Shown here piece by piece: positions 8,735-17,248 of a stretch of 64,000 nt of DNA. A model generated the notes under the pieces. That model made no database searches. It was not told the DNA's origin and saw nothing but the letters and a program-made list of their open reading frames with translations. The DNA is from Ureibacillus yapensis (lineage in GTDB: Bacteria; Bacillota; Bacilli; Bacillales_A; Planococcaceae), in assembly GCF_003515775.1 (NCBI RefSeq), contig NZ_QWEI01000003.1, forward strand, positions 124,001-188,000, given 5' to 3'. The first letter of the stretch is position 1. Every line of letters begins with the position of its first letter. The translations under genes and the position numbers were made by a program.

Positions 8735-10144
8735 TTGAAAGATGTAAAGGTTGGTTTGCGGCCCATTGTCACTAATATAAATATGCCCACTGTTATCAAA
8801 ACAACGGTACTGCCAGGCGACTCAGTCGAAAGGTTATTCATTGCCACTCAGATCGGAGAAATTTATTACATAGGAAACGGAGTGGTTCGAACATTCTTGG
8901 ATATCCGCCCGAACATCTTAAAACTGGGCACAGAGAACGGTTATGATGAACGGGGATTGCTGGGTCTGGCGTTTCATCCGCATTTTTATTATAACGGACT
9001 GTTTTATCTCCATTATTCAGCAGCTGGATCACAGGGCCCCGGCACCCTTAAAGGACGCTTTATTCCCAATCCATGCGACCCAAATTCCATCAACCAACGA
9101 TGGATAAATCGGGATGCTCAATATGATCATATTGATACAGTTGAAGAATGGATCATGTCTCCGAATGGCCAACCACAAAAACGACGGACACTGCTTAATA
9201 TAAGAAGGCCATTTTTAAACCATAACGGAGTAAACAGCTTAAACTTTTCACCAGAGACAGGAAAACTTGTTTTAACAACAGGAGACGGCGGTTCGGGCTA
9301 TGATCCTTATAATTTAAGCCAAAATGACATGGAGATCGCCGGTAAAATAATCGAAATAGATGTCAGCATAAATAGTTATGCCGGAAATCCCCCCATCGTC
9401 ACCCGTTTTAACGAACTTCCCTTACCTATTCAGGAAACACTTACGGTCATTGCCAAAGGTGTTAGAAATATTTCGGGCATTTCCTATCAAAGAGTTTACG
9501 ATCAATATATTAAATATGTCGGGAATGTTGGGCAGGACTTAGTAGAAGCGATTTACTCATTCGTTCAGACTAAACCTATATCGGTTCCCCAGCTTATTCA
9601 ATCTACCATGATAAATTCTGGACTTGATCAGGAAGGTTTTTTAAACTTTGGCTGGCGGGGATGGGAAGGTAATTTTCCTACGTCGATTATTGAGGGCTGC
9701 CCTGGCAACCAGACTTTGGATAGAATCACCGCTGCTTACTTTAATGAAGCAGTGGAAACTTCCGCAAGGCGTCTGCAGCCGCTAACAAGTTATTATCATA
9801 GGGATCCCCGGCCAGATAAATTTGGGGGAACAGCTCTTACAGGCGTGCAAGCGTATATGGGACACAATATCCCCGATTTAACTGGAAGCGTTGTATTTAC
9901 AGATCTCGCCCGCGATGAAGGAACTGTTCCCGGTAGAGGCGTTTTGGGTTATACCAGGGCAAGACTAGATGGAAAACAAAATGATTTTAGCGTGATACAA
10001 ATCGATGCTAACTTCGGCGCTGAATCAGCTTACTTTGTGAGTTTAGGTGCCAATCAGAATCAAACCAAATTATATTTAGGCGTTTATGGTTCCACGAATG
10101 TAACGGATTATAACAAGGGGACTATTTTTGAAATTGTTCCATGA
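8735..10144 (+). CDS. PQQ-dependent sugar (glucose/sorbosone) dehydrogenase-fold beta-propeller protein
   Basis: A six-bladed propeller of the soluble quinoprotein glucose dehydrogenase family (469 residues). Signatures: ERGLLGLAFHPHFYYNGLFYLHYS (about 73-96), NHNGVNSLNFSPETGKLVLTTGDGG with the probable catalytic His, KIIEIDVS, the KGVRNISGISY arginine motif and LNFGWRGWEG. There is no signal peptide, unlike the periplasmic or secreted relatives. The TTG start has AAAGGAGTGG seven bases upstream. No PQQ-synthesis gene is visible, so cofactor use and substrate are uncertain. A structural or spore role is possible but not shown. Confidence 0.82.
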   Translation: MKDVKVGLRPIVTNINMPTVIKTTVLPGDSVERLFIATQIGEIYYIGNGVVRTFLDIRPNILKLGTENGYDERGLLGLAFHPHFYYNGLFYLHYSAAGSQGPGTLKGRFIPNPCDPNSINQRWINRDAQYDHIDTVEEWIMSPNGQPQKRRTLLNIRRPFLNHNGVNSLNFSPETGKLVLTTGDGGSGYDPYNLSQNDMEIAGKIIEIDVSINSYAGNPPIVTRFNELPLPIQETLTVIAKGVRNISGISYQRVYDQYIKYVGNVGQDLVEAIYSFVQTKPISVPQLIQSTMINSGLDQEGFLNFGWRGWEGNFPTSIIEGCPGNQTLDRITAAYFNEAVETSARRLQPLTSYYHRDPRPDKFGGTALTGVQAYMGHNIPDLTGSVVFTDLARDEGTVPGRGVLGYTRARLDGKQNDFSVIQIDANFGAESAYFVSLGANQNQTKLYLGVYGSTNVTDYNKGTIFEIVP

Positions 10145-10208
10145 TTCTTCCATTAAAAAGTCCCTGTTAATATCCAATTCCTTTTTATAGCATAAGTCTC
10201 TTAGGGAA

Positions 10209-10817
10209 TCACGGAGTGAAAATGTCCTTTATTTTTTTAAAAAAGAACAAAGCAAATTCAAACCATAACCAGCTATAAAGAAATGAAAAAATAAGAATGC
10301 CTCCAGTTGCCAAAAATGAAAAGGAATTTGAAACCGTTGGACCAAGTACCGGAAAGCGGAAAACATAGAGGAGACAAAGAATACCCAATGACAGCAGAAA
10401 ACCACCAATCAATATAATGCTTATTCTCTTACTGAAAAAAGAAAAAGCCGCCCCTATACCAATTCCCATCAGTCCTGTAGTAAAGGGAAAGATCACGAGT
10501 TCACTTGGAAACAGGATGAAAAGCAAAAGAATTGTTAGAAAATAAGCCATTACTCCCATTTGTAGGGAAAACATGGCTCCAATCAAAATGGGCAACGTAG
10601 CAAACGGGCTGATCATATACCCGACTCCCGGCAAAAAGCCGCCTGCTGCCTGTAGAACTGCAGCCATACAGGCGAGCAGCGAACCTAAAACAATCCTTTT
10701 CGTTTTTCTGTGCTTGCGGAATTCTAATTGGGCAAATCGAACCTCATCCGCAATTAATTTAAAAAACAGCCGCTCCACTCCTTTTTGTTTCAAAATGACA
10801 CTGCGACCTTCCAGCAA
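10209..10817 (-). CDS. Multi-pass membrane protein, ECF S-component-like
   Basis: About five or six hydrophobic helices follow a basic cytoplasmic N-terminus (QLEFRKHRKTKR). The GVGYMISPFATLPILIGAMFSLQMG region resembles substrate-binding (S) components of ECF vitamin transporters, but no substrate motif is recognisable. The start is unclear. The frame opens at TTG 10817, which lacks a ribosome binding site, while AAGGAG lies inside the frame at about 10777, eight bases before a CTG. The coding part may therefore begin 40-55 bp later. It is separated from the YdhK gene by a terminator. Confidence 0.6.
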   Translation of the reverse strand: MLEGRSVILKQKGVERLFFKLIADEVRFAQLEFRKHRKTKRIVLGSLLACMAAVLQAAGGFLPGVGYMISPFATLPILIGAMFSLQMGVMAYFLTILLLFILFPSELVIFPFTTGLMGIGIGAAFSFFSKRISIILIGGFLLSLGILCLLYVFRFPVLGPTVSNSFSFLATGGILIFSFLYSWLWFEFALFFFKKIKDIFTP

Positions 10818-10892
10818 CTTTATGGAACTTCAATTTAATACTATTTTTGCTTTTCATACGTTATCACCAGTTTTGAGCAATCTTTCAAAGAA

Positions 10893-10935
10893 TAAAAAAA
10901 CATCCGCACACCTTGAAAGTCCAAAGTGTGCGGAT
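10893..10935 (-). terminator. Terminator of the YdhK-like lipoprotein gene
   Basis: A stem of ATCCGCACACTTT with AAGGTGTGCGGAT on the minus strand, followed by GTTTTTTT, sits seven bases past the stop codon. Confidence 0.9.
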
Positions 10936-10941
10936 ACTGGA

Positions 10942-11568
10942 TTATTCAGCGGATAATTCACTTTCTGTTACCCATTTATGATTTTTTACTTCTTCACCTG
11001 TTGTAGATGTATAATCGACCATATACACTGTGGTTTCTTCAGCAGAATCGATTGTTGCCGTTGCTCCTTGCATCCCTTCCATATGGTCTGCGTTCATTTT
11101 TGCCTGTGAGCCGACTTCCAAAGGTTCATTTCCTACTCCTTCGAGCTCTTCATGAATGACCCATTTGTGGTTTTTTACGGGTTCACCGCCATTTGTAGGC
11201 GTATAGGATACACTATAAACAATCGTATCATAAGCCCCTACAATCGTAGCTTCAGCACCATTCATGCCTTCCATGTGATCCGCTTGAATTACCGCTTTAC
11301 TTCCTACTGGGAATGTTGGATCTTCTGCATCTTTCAAGCCTTCCGGAACTTCACCGTCACTTGAATGATTCATAGCGGCATCTTCTGAGTCCTCTTTACT
11401 GTCCGTTTCTTCCATCTCATTGCCTGACATTTCGTTTGTTTCTTCTTGAGTTGTCTGGTTTTGAGTTGCGTCATTTTGATTTGCCTCTTCTTTATTATCT
11501 CCTGAACAAGCGGTAAGAGTCAGTGCTGCAGCGAATGAAATCATTCCTATCATCATTTTGTTTGCCAT
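10942..11568 (-). CDS. YdhK-family lipoprotein with two DUF1541 domains
   Basis: A surface lipoprotein of 208 residues. The signal peptide ends in the lipobox LTLTAC (Cys 21). A low-complexity acidic linker rich in N, Q, E and D follows (about 24-75). Two copies of the YdhK domain come next (about 85-145 and 148-205), each with the ADHMEGM motif near its start and a KNHKWV motif near its end. The His-Met motifs suggest metal binding, and the gene follows copA downstream on the same strand. A copper role is inferred from context; family function is not established. An AGGAGG ribosome binding site lies 10 bases before the ATG. Confidence 0.88.
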   Translation of the reverse strand: MANKMMIGMISFAAALTLTACSGDNKEEANQNDATQNQTTQEETNEMSGNEMEETDSKEDSEDAAMNHSSDGEVPEGLKDAEDPTFPVGSKAVIQADHMEGMNGAEATIVGAYDTIVYSVSYTPTNGGEPVKNHKWVIHEELEGVGNEPLEVGSQAKMNADHMEGMQGATATIDSAEETTVYMVDYTSTTGEEVKNHKWVTESELSAE

Positions 11569-11637
11569 TTTAAAAATTCCTCCTAATTATATGGTTCGCT
11601 ATAACTTTATATTCACTATAATTAATATTTTAAACAC

Positions 11638-11659
11638 TAATTATGCAGTAATTATGCAG
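11638..11659. repeat. Tandem 11-bp repeat before the YdhK gene
   Basis: TAATTATGCAG occurs twice back to back in the 130-bp gap between copA and the lipoprotein gene. It could be part of a promoter or operator; no known consensus matches. Confidence 0.5.
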
Positions 11660-11698
11660 ACCCCGAGTATTTATATGAGTATTTTTAATATTTCAGTA

Positions 11699-14146
11699 TT
11701 ATTTTTCCAACCTAACTCTTTGCAACCTAAGTGCATTTAAAACAACGGATACGGAACTGAATGCCATTGCAGCACCTGCTACCCAAGGTGCCAGCAAGCC
11801 TACTGCAGCAATCGGAATACCCAATGTATTATAGGCAAACGCCCAAAACAAGTTTTGCTTAATATTGCGAATCGTTTTATGGCTCATGAGAATTGCATCG
11901 GCAATGCTGTTTAAATCTCCGCGTATCAATGTTATATCAGCTGCTTCCATTGCCACATCCGTTCCCGTACCAATGGCCATCCCAATATCCGCGACGGCCA
12001 ATGCAGGAGCATCATTGATGCCATCGCCTACCATCGCAACTTTCTTGCCTTGCGCCTGCAATTTCTTAACTTGTTCGGCTTTACCTTCGGGAAGCACCTC
12101 GGCAATGACATGATTGACGCCAACTTCTTTTCCGATTGCATTGGCCGTTCTTTCGTTATCCCCCGTCATCATAATGACTTCTATGCCCATATCCTGGAGA
12201 CGTTTAATAGCCGTTTTTGAAGTAGCTTTCAAAGTATCGGCCACTGCAACCAGACCGGCAAAGCTTCCGTCGATACTCGCCAGCATGGCGGTTTTGCCGT
12301 CAAGTTCCAACTCTTCCATCACACTTACGACATTTGAAATATCAACATTATATTTTTTCATTAATTTTCGTGTACCAACCAACACTTCTTTTCCTTTAAC
12401 AATCGCTTTCACACCATATCCCGGGATGGCTTCAAATTTTTCGGCAGTTGCCAATTCGATATCTCGCTCAAGTATTCCTTTAACAATCGATTCTGCCAAT
12501 GGGTGTTCGGATTGCTTTTCGCTTGCGCCGATCAAACATAGAAACTCTTCTTGATTCATCCCTTCTGCCGCAATCACGTCAGTTAACTCTGGTTTTCCGT
12601 TAGTAACAGTACCTGTTTTATCTACAACGACTGTATTGATATGATGGGTCTGTTCAAGGTGTTCCCCGCCTTTAAACAATATACCGAGTTCTGCCGCCCG
12701 ACCTGATCCAGCCATGATCGATGTAGGTGTTGCTAAACCAAGCGCACATGGACATGCAATGACAAGTACTGCAATCAAGGATTCCAGCGCTGGTGTAAAC
12801 TCTCCGGGCTTTACGAACACAATCCAAATGATAAAGGTAATTGCGGCAATTCCTATAACAATCGGAACAAATATGCCTGAAATCTTGTCTGCCAATCTTT
12901 GAATTGGAGCTTTTGACCCTTGGGCATCTTCCACCACTTTAATAATTTGAGCCAGGGCAGTGTCGCGTCCAATTTTTGTTGCCTTCATTTTGATAAAACC
13001 GTTTTTATTGACTGTTGAACCAAATAAAGATGATCCAATCGCTTTATCGACGGGAATACTTTCTCCCGTTAACATGGATTCATCCACAGCGGAATTGCCT
13101 TCCAGCACGATTCCATCGACAGGGATTTTTTCGCCGGGTTTCACTAAAATCACATCGTTGATCACAACTTCTTCAAGCGGAATTTCTATTTCCACCCCAT
13201 CACGAACGACAAGCGCCGTTTTCGCTTGTAATCCCATTAGCTTTTTGATGGCTTCAGAAGAACGCCCTTTTGCTTTGGCTTCAAACAGTTTCCCTAAAAG
13301 AATCAATGTAATCAGCACTGCGCTTGTTTCAAAATAGAGCTGCGGGTGTGCGTGCGCTCCATGGGAACCACTTGTGATAATGGCTTGGTAGACACTGTAA
13401 AAGTAAGCGGCTGAAGTTCCCAGGACAACGAGCACATCCATGTTGGCACTGCCATTTTTTATCGCTTTAAATGCGCTAACATAGAATTGCCATCCGATCA
13501 TGAATTGAACAGGTGTTGCGAGCAACATTTGTACCCACGGGTTCATAAGAATCTCCGGCATATAGATGAATGATGTAAACGAAAAGTGGCCAACCATGGT
13601 CCATAATAATGGCAGTGAAAGAATCGCGGAAATGATGAATTTTCTTGTTTGTTTTTGTATCGCTTGCTCACGATAATCTACAGCGTTTTTCTCATTTTCT
13701 TTTAGATGGGCGCCATAGCCCAGTTTCTCGACTCTTTGAATAATCTCACCGATTGACACTTCCGATGGATTAAATTCCACGGTTGCCTGTTCAAGAGCAA
13801 GGTTGACGTTTGCCACAGAGATTCCATCCATTTTATTTAATCCTTTTTCAATCCTGTTGGCACAAGATGCACACGTCATACCGGTAATCGCAAACTCTTT
13901 CCTTTCTTTAGCCACTCCATAGCCAAGGTCGTTGATCTTCTTTTCGAAATCTTCTTCGCTTACTTTCTCGGCATCGTATTTTATAACCGACTTTTCGAGC
14001 GCTAAATTGACATTCGCTTCTTCCACACCTTCTAATTTATTGAGGCCTTTTTCAATTCTGGCTGCGCAAGCTGCACACGTCATGCCCGTAATTTGAAGAC
14101 TTGCTTCTTTTAGTTTGCCTTTTGAATCGGTCGTTTCCATTTTCAT
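11699..14146 (-). CDS. copA: Copper-exporting P1B-type ATPase CopA
   Basis: A membrane ATPase that pumps Cu(I) out of the cytoplasm (815 residues, normal for the family). Two N-terminal heavy-metal domains carry GMTCAAC (Cys 24 and 27) and GMTCASC (Cys 92 and 95). Eight membrane helices follow, with the ion-binding CPC in [11 protein letters not shown]. The phosphorylated DKTGT, the HP motif in SEHPLAES, and [12 protein letters not shown] are intact. GGAGG lies six bases before the ATG. copZ and csoR are upstream on the same strand, but a separate CsoR-type box at 14164-14180 suggests copA also has its own promoter. Confidence 0.97.
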   Translation of the reverse strand: MKMETTDSKGKLKEASLQITGMTCAACAARIEKGLNKLEGVEEANVNLALEKSVIKYDAEKVSEEDFEKKINDLGYGVAKERKEFAITGMTCASCANRIEKGLNKMDGISVANVNLALEQATVEFNPSEVSIGEIIQRVEKLGYGAHLKENEKNAVDYREQAIQKQTRKFIISAILSLPLLWTMVGHFSFTSFIYMPEILMNPWVQMLLATPVQFMIGWQFYVSAFKAIKNGSANMDVLVVLGTSAAYFYSVYQAIITSGSHGAHAHPQLYFETSAVLITLILLGKLFEAKAKGRSSEAIKKLMGLQAKTALVVRDGVEIEIPLEEVVINDVILVKPGEKIPVDGIVLEGNSAVDESMLTGESIPVDKAIGSSLFGSTVNKNGFIKMKATKIGRDTALAQIIKVVEDAQGSKAPIQRLADKISGIFVPIVIGIAAITFIIWIVFVKPGEFTPALESLIAVLVIACPCALGLATPTSIMAGSGRAAELGILFKGGEHLEQTHHINTVVVDKTGTVTNGKPELTDVIAAEGMNQEEFLCLIGASEKQSEHPLAESIVKGILERDIELATAEKFEAIPGYGVKAIVKGKEVLVGTRKLMKKYNVDISNVVSVMEELELDGKTAMLASIDGSFAGLVAVADTLKATSKTAIKRLQDMGIEVIMMTGDNERTANAIGKEVGVNHVIAEVLPEGKAEQVKKLQAQGKKVAMVGDGINDAPALAVADIGMAIGTGTDVAMEAADITLIRGDLNSIADAILMSHKTIRNIKQNLFWAFAYNTLGIPIAAVGLLAPWVAGAAMAFSSVSVVLNALRLQRVRLEK

Positions 14147-14163
14147 TCGCTTCCTCCTTTTTC

Positions 14164-14180
14164 ATACCGCACGGGGGTAT
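14164..14180. promoter_or_regulatory. Predicted CsoR operator between copZ and copA
   Basis: ATACCGCACGGGGGTAT is a 17-bp pseudo-palindrome (ATACC/GGTAT) with a G-tract, 18-34 bp before the copA start. It matches the form of CsoR operators known in Bacillus and shares GGGGGTAT with three other sites in this window. Confidence 0.7.
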
Positions 14181-14236
14181 ATTATTTTGAAAGAAATAGA
14201 GTGCTTAAAGCACCCTATTTCTAACCCTAATAACTA

Positions 14237-14443
14237 TTACTCCACATCATAACCTTGGTCATCAATTGCTTCTTTAATTTCATTTAAAGATACTTTTTCA
14301 TTGTTGTAAGATACGTCTACCTGGCCTGCTCCCAAGTTTACTTTTACTTTTTCGACGCCTTCCAGTTTACCGACGCTTCCTTCAATGGCATTTACACAAT
14401 GCCCGCAACTCATGCCTTTTACGTTTAACGTTACATTTTCCAT
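14237..14443 (-). CDS. copZ: Copper chaperone CopZ
   Basis: A 68-residue Atx1-like chaperone that carries Cu(I) in the cytoplasm and hands it to the CopA N-terminal domains. The single HMA domain has the metal site GMSCGHC (Cys 12 and 15) and the conserved DDQGYDV end. It begins 12 bp after csoR on the same strand, so csoR-copZ are co-transcribed. The gap to copA is 90 bp and holds a CsoR-type box. Confidence 0.95.
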   Translation of the reverse strand: MENVTLNVKGMSCGHCVNAIEGSVGKLEGVEKVKVNLGAGQVDVSYNNEKVSLNEIKEAIDDQGYDVE

Positions 14444-14455
14444 TAGAATCTCTCC

Positions 14456-14797
14456 TTATTTTTTCATTAATTTTTGTATTGTAACAAGCACTTCATCCAG
14501 CACTTCCAAATCACCATCTTGTATGCGATCCACAACACATTCCTTCATATGTGCTTCCAACAGAAGCTTTGCTACACTATTTAATGCTGCCTGCGTAGCG
14601 GAAATTTGCGTAATGACATCATCACAATAGGTATCTTTTTCAATCAACCCTTTTATTCCACGTACTTGGCCTTCTATTCGATTTAACCTAGTGACAAGGT
14701 TCTTTTTCGTTTGTTCAGAATGGTGGCTTTTTCTTTCAGCAGAAGTAGTACAGTATTCATGATTTAAAGCAATCGTTTCGTTTACTTCAGGTTCCAT
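14456..14797 (-). CDS. csoR: Copper-sensing transcriptional repressor CsoR
   Basis: A four-helix CsoR/FrmR-family repressor that leaves its operator when it binds Cu(I). From the ATG at 14797, which follows a strong GGAGG, the protein has 113 residues. The copper ligands Cys58, His83 and Cys87 have the canonical spacing (C-x24-H-x3-C) and separate it from formaldehyde or nickel sensors. Helix 1 holds the DNA-facing TRLNRIEGQVRGI. The frame stays open upstream to 14857, but that part lies over the operator region and is not translated from a good site. It leads csoR-copZ(-copA). Two near-identical boxes in front suggest autoregulation. Confidence 0.94.
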   Translation of the reverse strand: MEPEVNETIALNHEYCTTSAERKSHHSEQTKKNLVTRLNRIEGQVRGIKGLIEKDTYCDDVITQISATQAALNSVAKLLLEAHMKECVVDRIQDGDLEVLDEVLVTIQKLMKK

Positions 14798-14824
14798 CGT
14801 CCAACCTCCTTCAAGAGGGGATTC

Positions 14825-14872
14825 ATACCCCCATACCCTATATTTAGAATATAACATACCCCCACCCCCTAT
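14825..14872. promoter_or_regulatory. Tandem CsoR-type boxes in the csoR promoter
   Basis: Two 17-mers, ATACCCCCATACCCTAT (14825-14841) and ATACCCCCACCCCCTAT (14856-14872), differ at two positions and start 31 bp apart, close to three helical turns. Read on the minus strand both end in GGGGGTAT, the core shared with the copA and Csp sites. Confidence 0.65.
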
Positions 14873-14895
14873 GTAAAGGGTTTAAATGGTAAAGT

Positions 14896-15723
14896 TTAAA
14901 CTCCCCAATACGTAATGAGATCAACTATTCCAATGATGATCAGAAGGGCTCCTGCCCCTCTCTGTATAACCCTTCCTGCTTTTAAACTTTTTTTCATAAT
15001 TTTCCCTTTAATATCAAAACTCCACAGTAAAGTCAGTATGATAATAAACGGAATCGCTGTGGCAACCCCGAAAATCATTGGCAAAACAAAACCATAGGAC
15101 GTTGATGCGACAGTCGGCATCAGCCATACAAAAAAGAGCACAAACATAGTGGGGCAAAATGCAAAAGCAATAATGGCTCCGAGCAGAAACGAGCCAACCT
15201 TTCCTTCTTTGATGTTAGTTGGAATATGTATTGCCATACCGCTTAGTATCTTCAGTTTCAAAATCCCTATAAGCACTAATCCGGTAACCATCAACAATGG
15301 GCCAATCAGTTTCCTGAATATCGGAAAAAACTCGGTCATTTTTGTTTCAAAAGATTGGCCAAATATCCAGGCGAACCATCCAATCAGGCTGTAAACAGCC
15401 ACTTTACCAATTACAAAGAAAATAATTTCTCCTGCATTATTTCCCAATTGAATCGAACGATTTCCATATAAAGTGATGGCGCTAATATTTCCCGTTAGTT
15501 GGCAAGGTGCAACCGACCCTATTAATCCAAGCAGGAGTGCAACTATTAGCGGTGAGTGTTCATAAGAATTTAAAAATAAGGACACGGGTGAAGTAAACAT
15601 TTGGCTGAACTCAGACAACAAAGTATACATCCAATAAACACCTACATTTCGTAAATTTGAAATCTTTGCAAGAAATAAATCCCCCATTGCCCTGCCTGTC
15701 TTGGCGCAATAACCCATCGACAC
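14896..15723 (-). CDS. DsbD/CcdA-like membrane protein (TauE/SafE-UreH type) next to csoR
   Basis: A six-helix membrane protein of the cytochrome-c-biogenesis/DsbD superfamily. One Cys lies in the first core helix (GLIGSVAPCQLTG) and a second in the fourth (IAFAFCPTMFVLFF), the arrangement used by CcdA/DsbD to pass reducing equivalents across the membrane. The repeated three-helix halves are visible. It ends just upstream of csoR on the same strand, so a role in copper or thiol handling outside the cell is plausible but inferred. The start is uncertain. GTG 15723 opens the frame, and ATG 15687 has AGGCAGG in front. Confidence 0.78.
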   Translation of the reverse strand: MSMGYCAKTGRAMGDLFLAKISNLRNVGVYWMYTLLSEFSQMFTSPVSLFLNSYEHSPLIVALLLGLIGSVAPCQLTGNISAITLYGNRSIQLGNNAGEIIFFVIGKVAVYSLIGWFAWIFGQSFETKMTEFFPIFRKLIGPLLMVTGLVLIGILKLKILSGMAIHIPTNIKEGKVGSFLLGAIIAFAFCPTMFVLFFVWLMPTVASTSYGFVLPMIFGVATAIPFIIILTLLWSFDIKGKIMKKSLKAGRVIQRGAGALLIIIGIVDLITYWGV

Positions 15724-15888
15724 TAGTCTAACAGCAGGCTCTAGTTTTGTATATTTTACTCAGTGAAGAATTCGCTCCTCTTGGCCTTATTCGGATTTTT
15801 CATCATTATTCATTATTTTACCATTAATATAAACGACAAATCTGGAGAAAGTATGCAGAATTGCCCGTACAAAACTTTTGGCATGCAA

Positions 15889-15923
15889 AAAGAGGTGTCC
15901 CAAAAGCCATGAGACACCTCTTT
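15889..15923 (-). terminator. Terminator of the asnB/C39 operon
   Basis: A perfect 11-bp stem, AAAGAGGTGTC (15889-15899) with GACACCTCTTT (15913-15923). The minus-strand exit reads TTTTTGC. Its loop resembles those of other hairpins in this window. Confidence 0.85.
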
Positions 15924-16008
15924 AAACAGACGCTAATATTCTTTTTTCACTTGCAGACTCTTTTTCTATTACTAGAATAGCAGATTGCTCTATAAAACCA
16001 TTCCTTAC

Positions 16009-17199
16009 TTATCGATGAACTGCCACCGCTTGTTTTCCCAGCTGTACATAACTCTTGAAAAAACGCTCCTTATCGTGCAGTTCATACCCTTTTAACGGAT
16101 TCATCACTGTCACTTTATCTTCGGAATGCCCCGTCAAGACGACGGAATGCAAATTTTGGTACATTTCATGATACGTATCCGTACCTTCGATGAACCAACC
16201 ATTGTTTTTTTGTGGCTCCGAAAGGTCGAGTGTCACCCATATGACAACAGGTACTCCCTGTTCTACAAACTTTAAGATTTCCTCTTGTGACAATCCGCTC
16301 GCATTTGTCACTTGCAATGCCTTTCCCTTGTCGGATATCACATTTTTGGCTGCCTCAACAATAGGTTGTGCATATACATAAGAGGCGTTATTTTTCTCAT
16401 ATGGGCTTCCTGAATAGGCCACATTGGGATCAGCGCCAAATCGTTTGCCTCCTGCAGTGTGAAAGTCTTGCCGAGGCAAATAATGGTCTGCCATTTCGGT
16501 TTTCGTGATCTTCAGGCCATAATAGTTTAAAACGGCAGTTAAGGCTGTGATTTCACAGCCATTTGGCAGCTCCGGATTTTGCATAACTGCAGGAACCGGG
16601 ATTCTTTTATTAGTTGTTGAATGAGTTTGAATCACATGTGTAGCATCTGTACTGCTATAGGTAAACTCCTCAATAGTTGGAAAGTCGCTTTCAGCTGTCG
16701 ATACAGTAATTAAATAATTTTTATCCTCTTTCAAGCCGCTGAATTCTGCTTGGCCTTCCTTGGAACCGATTGCCGAATCAATGATTTTCCCGGAAGAAGC
16801 ATCCGTTATTGTCACATTCAAATTTGGAACAGGCGCCCCACTGCCAAATTCTACTGTCAATACAGTTAAGGCGCCCTCTTTATTTGAATTATTAAAGAAT
16901 CCATCCGAAGTGGTGAACTGATTCGACCAATTTCCCTCTTCTAAGGAACAAGCCTGCAAGATGACTAATAGCGATAGGAAACTCATCGCTCGAACTAAAT
17001 GCGCCTCTGCGTATTTTCGCCCAGATTTTATCACGCTTGTTCGGTTAACGTGCTCTGAAAAACTATGCCTTTCGGCGGAGGTTTTAACTTCATTCAGCAG
17101 AGATTGGCACCTCCACTGATTTGATTTGGCCTTAATTTTCATTTCGCCATTTTTAGAGGCAGGTACCTTCTTCTGAATGAAGTTAAATTTTGTAGACAT
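16009..17199 (-). CDS. C39-like cysteine peptidase, membrane-anchored, with an unusual N-terminal extension
   Basis: A papain-like C39 (YvpB-type) peptidase predicted to act outside the membrane. The catalytic Cys is in PNGCEITALTAVLNYYG, the His in NLHSVVLTGH and the final Asn/Asp in VMNPLKGY. A carboxypeptidase-regulatory-like beta domain lies before it (about residues 105-175). The hydrophobic segment with a lipobox-like end (MSFLSLLVILQACS) only begins near residue 72, after a basic hydrophilic stretch. That stretch is in frame with the start at 17199, which has a good AGAGGA site. It may be a type II anchor with a cytoplasmic tail, or the real start may be internal. It lies 50 bp after asnB. 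Confidence 0.82.
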   Translation of the reverse strand: MSTKFNFIQKKVPASKNGEMKIKAKSNQWRCQSLLNEVKTSAERHSFSEHVNRTSVIKSGRKYAEAHLVRAMSFLSLLVILQACSLEEGNWSNQFTTSDGFFNNSNKEGALTVLTVEFGSGAPVPNLNVTITDASSGKIIDSAIGSKEGQAEFSGLKEDKNYLITVSTAESDFPTIEEFTYSSTDATHVIQTHSTTNKRIPVPAVMQNPELPNGCEITALTAVLNYYGLKITKTEMADHYLPRQDFHTAGGKRFGADPNVAYSGSPYEKNNASYVYAQPIVEAAKNVISDKGKALQVTNASGLSQEEILKFVEQGVPVVIWVTLDLSEPQKNNGWFIEGTDTYHEMYQNLHSVVLTGHSEDKVTVMNPLKGYELHDKERFFKSYVQLGKQAVAVHR

Positions 17200-17248
17200 G
17201 AAATCAATCCTCTGCTTTCTTCTACATCATTTAAACAATGGTAGCTTA

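Noticed and set aside
11865-13337. Long plus-strand frames opposite copA
   Set aside because: Antisense shadows of a highly biased coding gene. No ribosome binding sites and Ser/Pro-rich translations.
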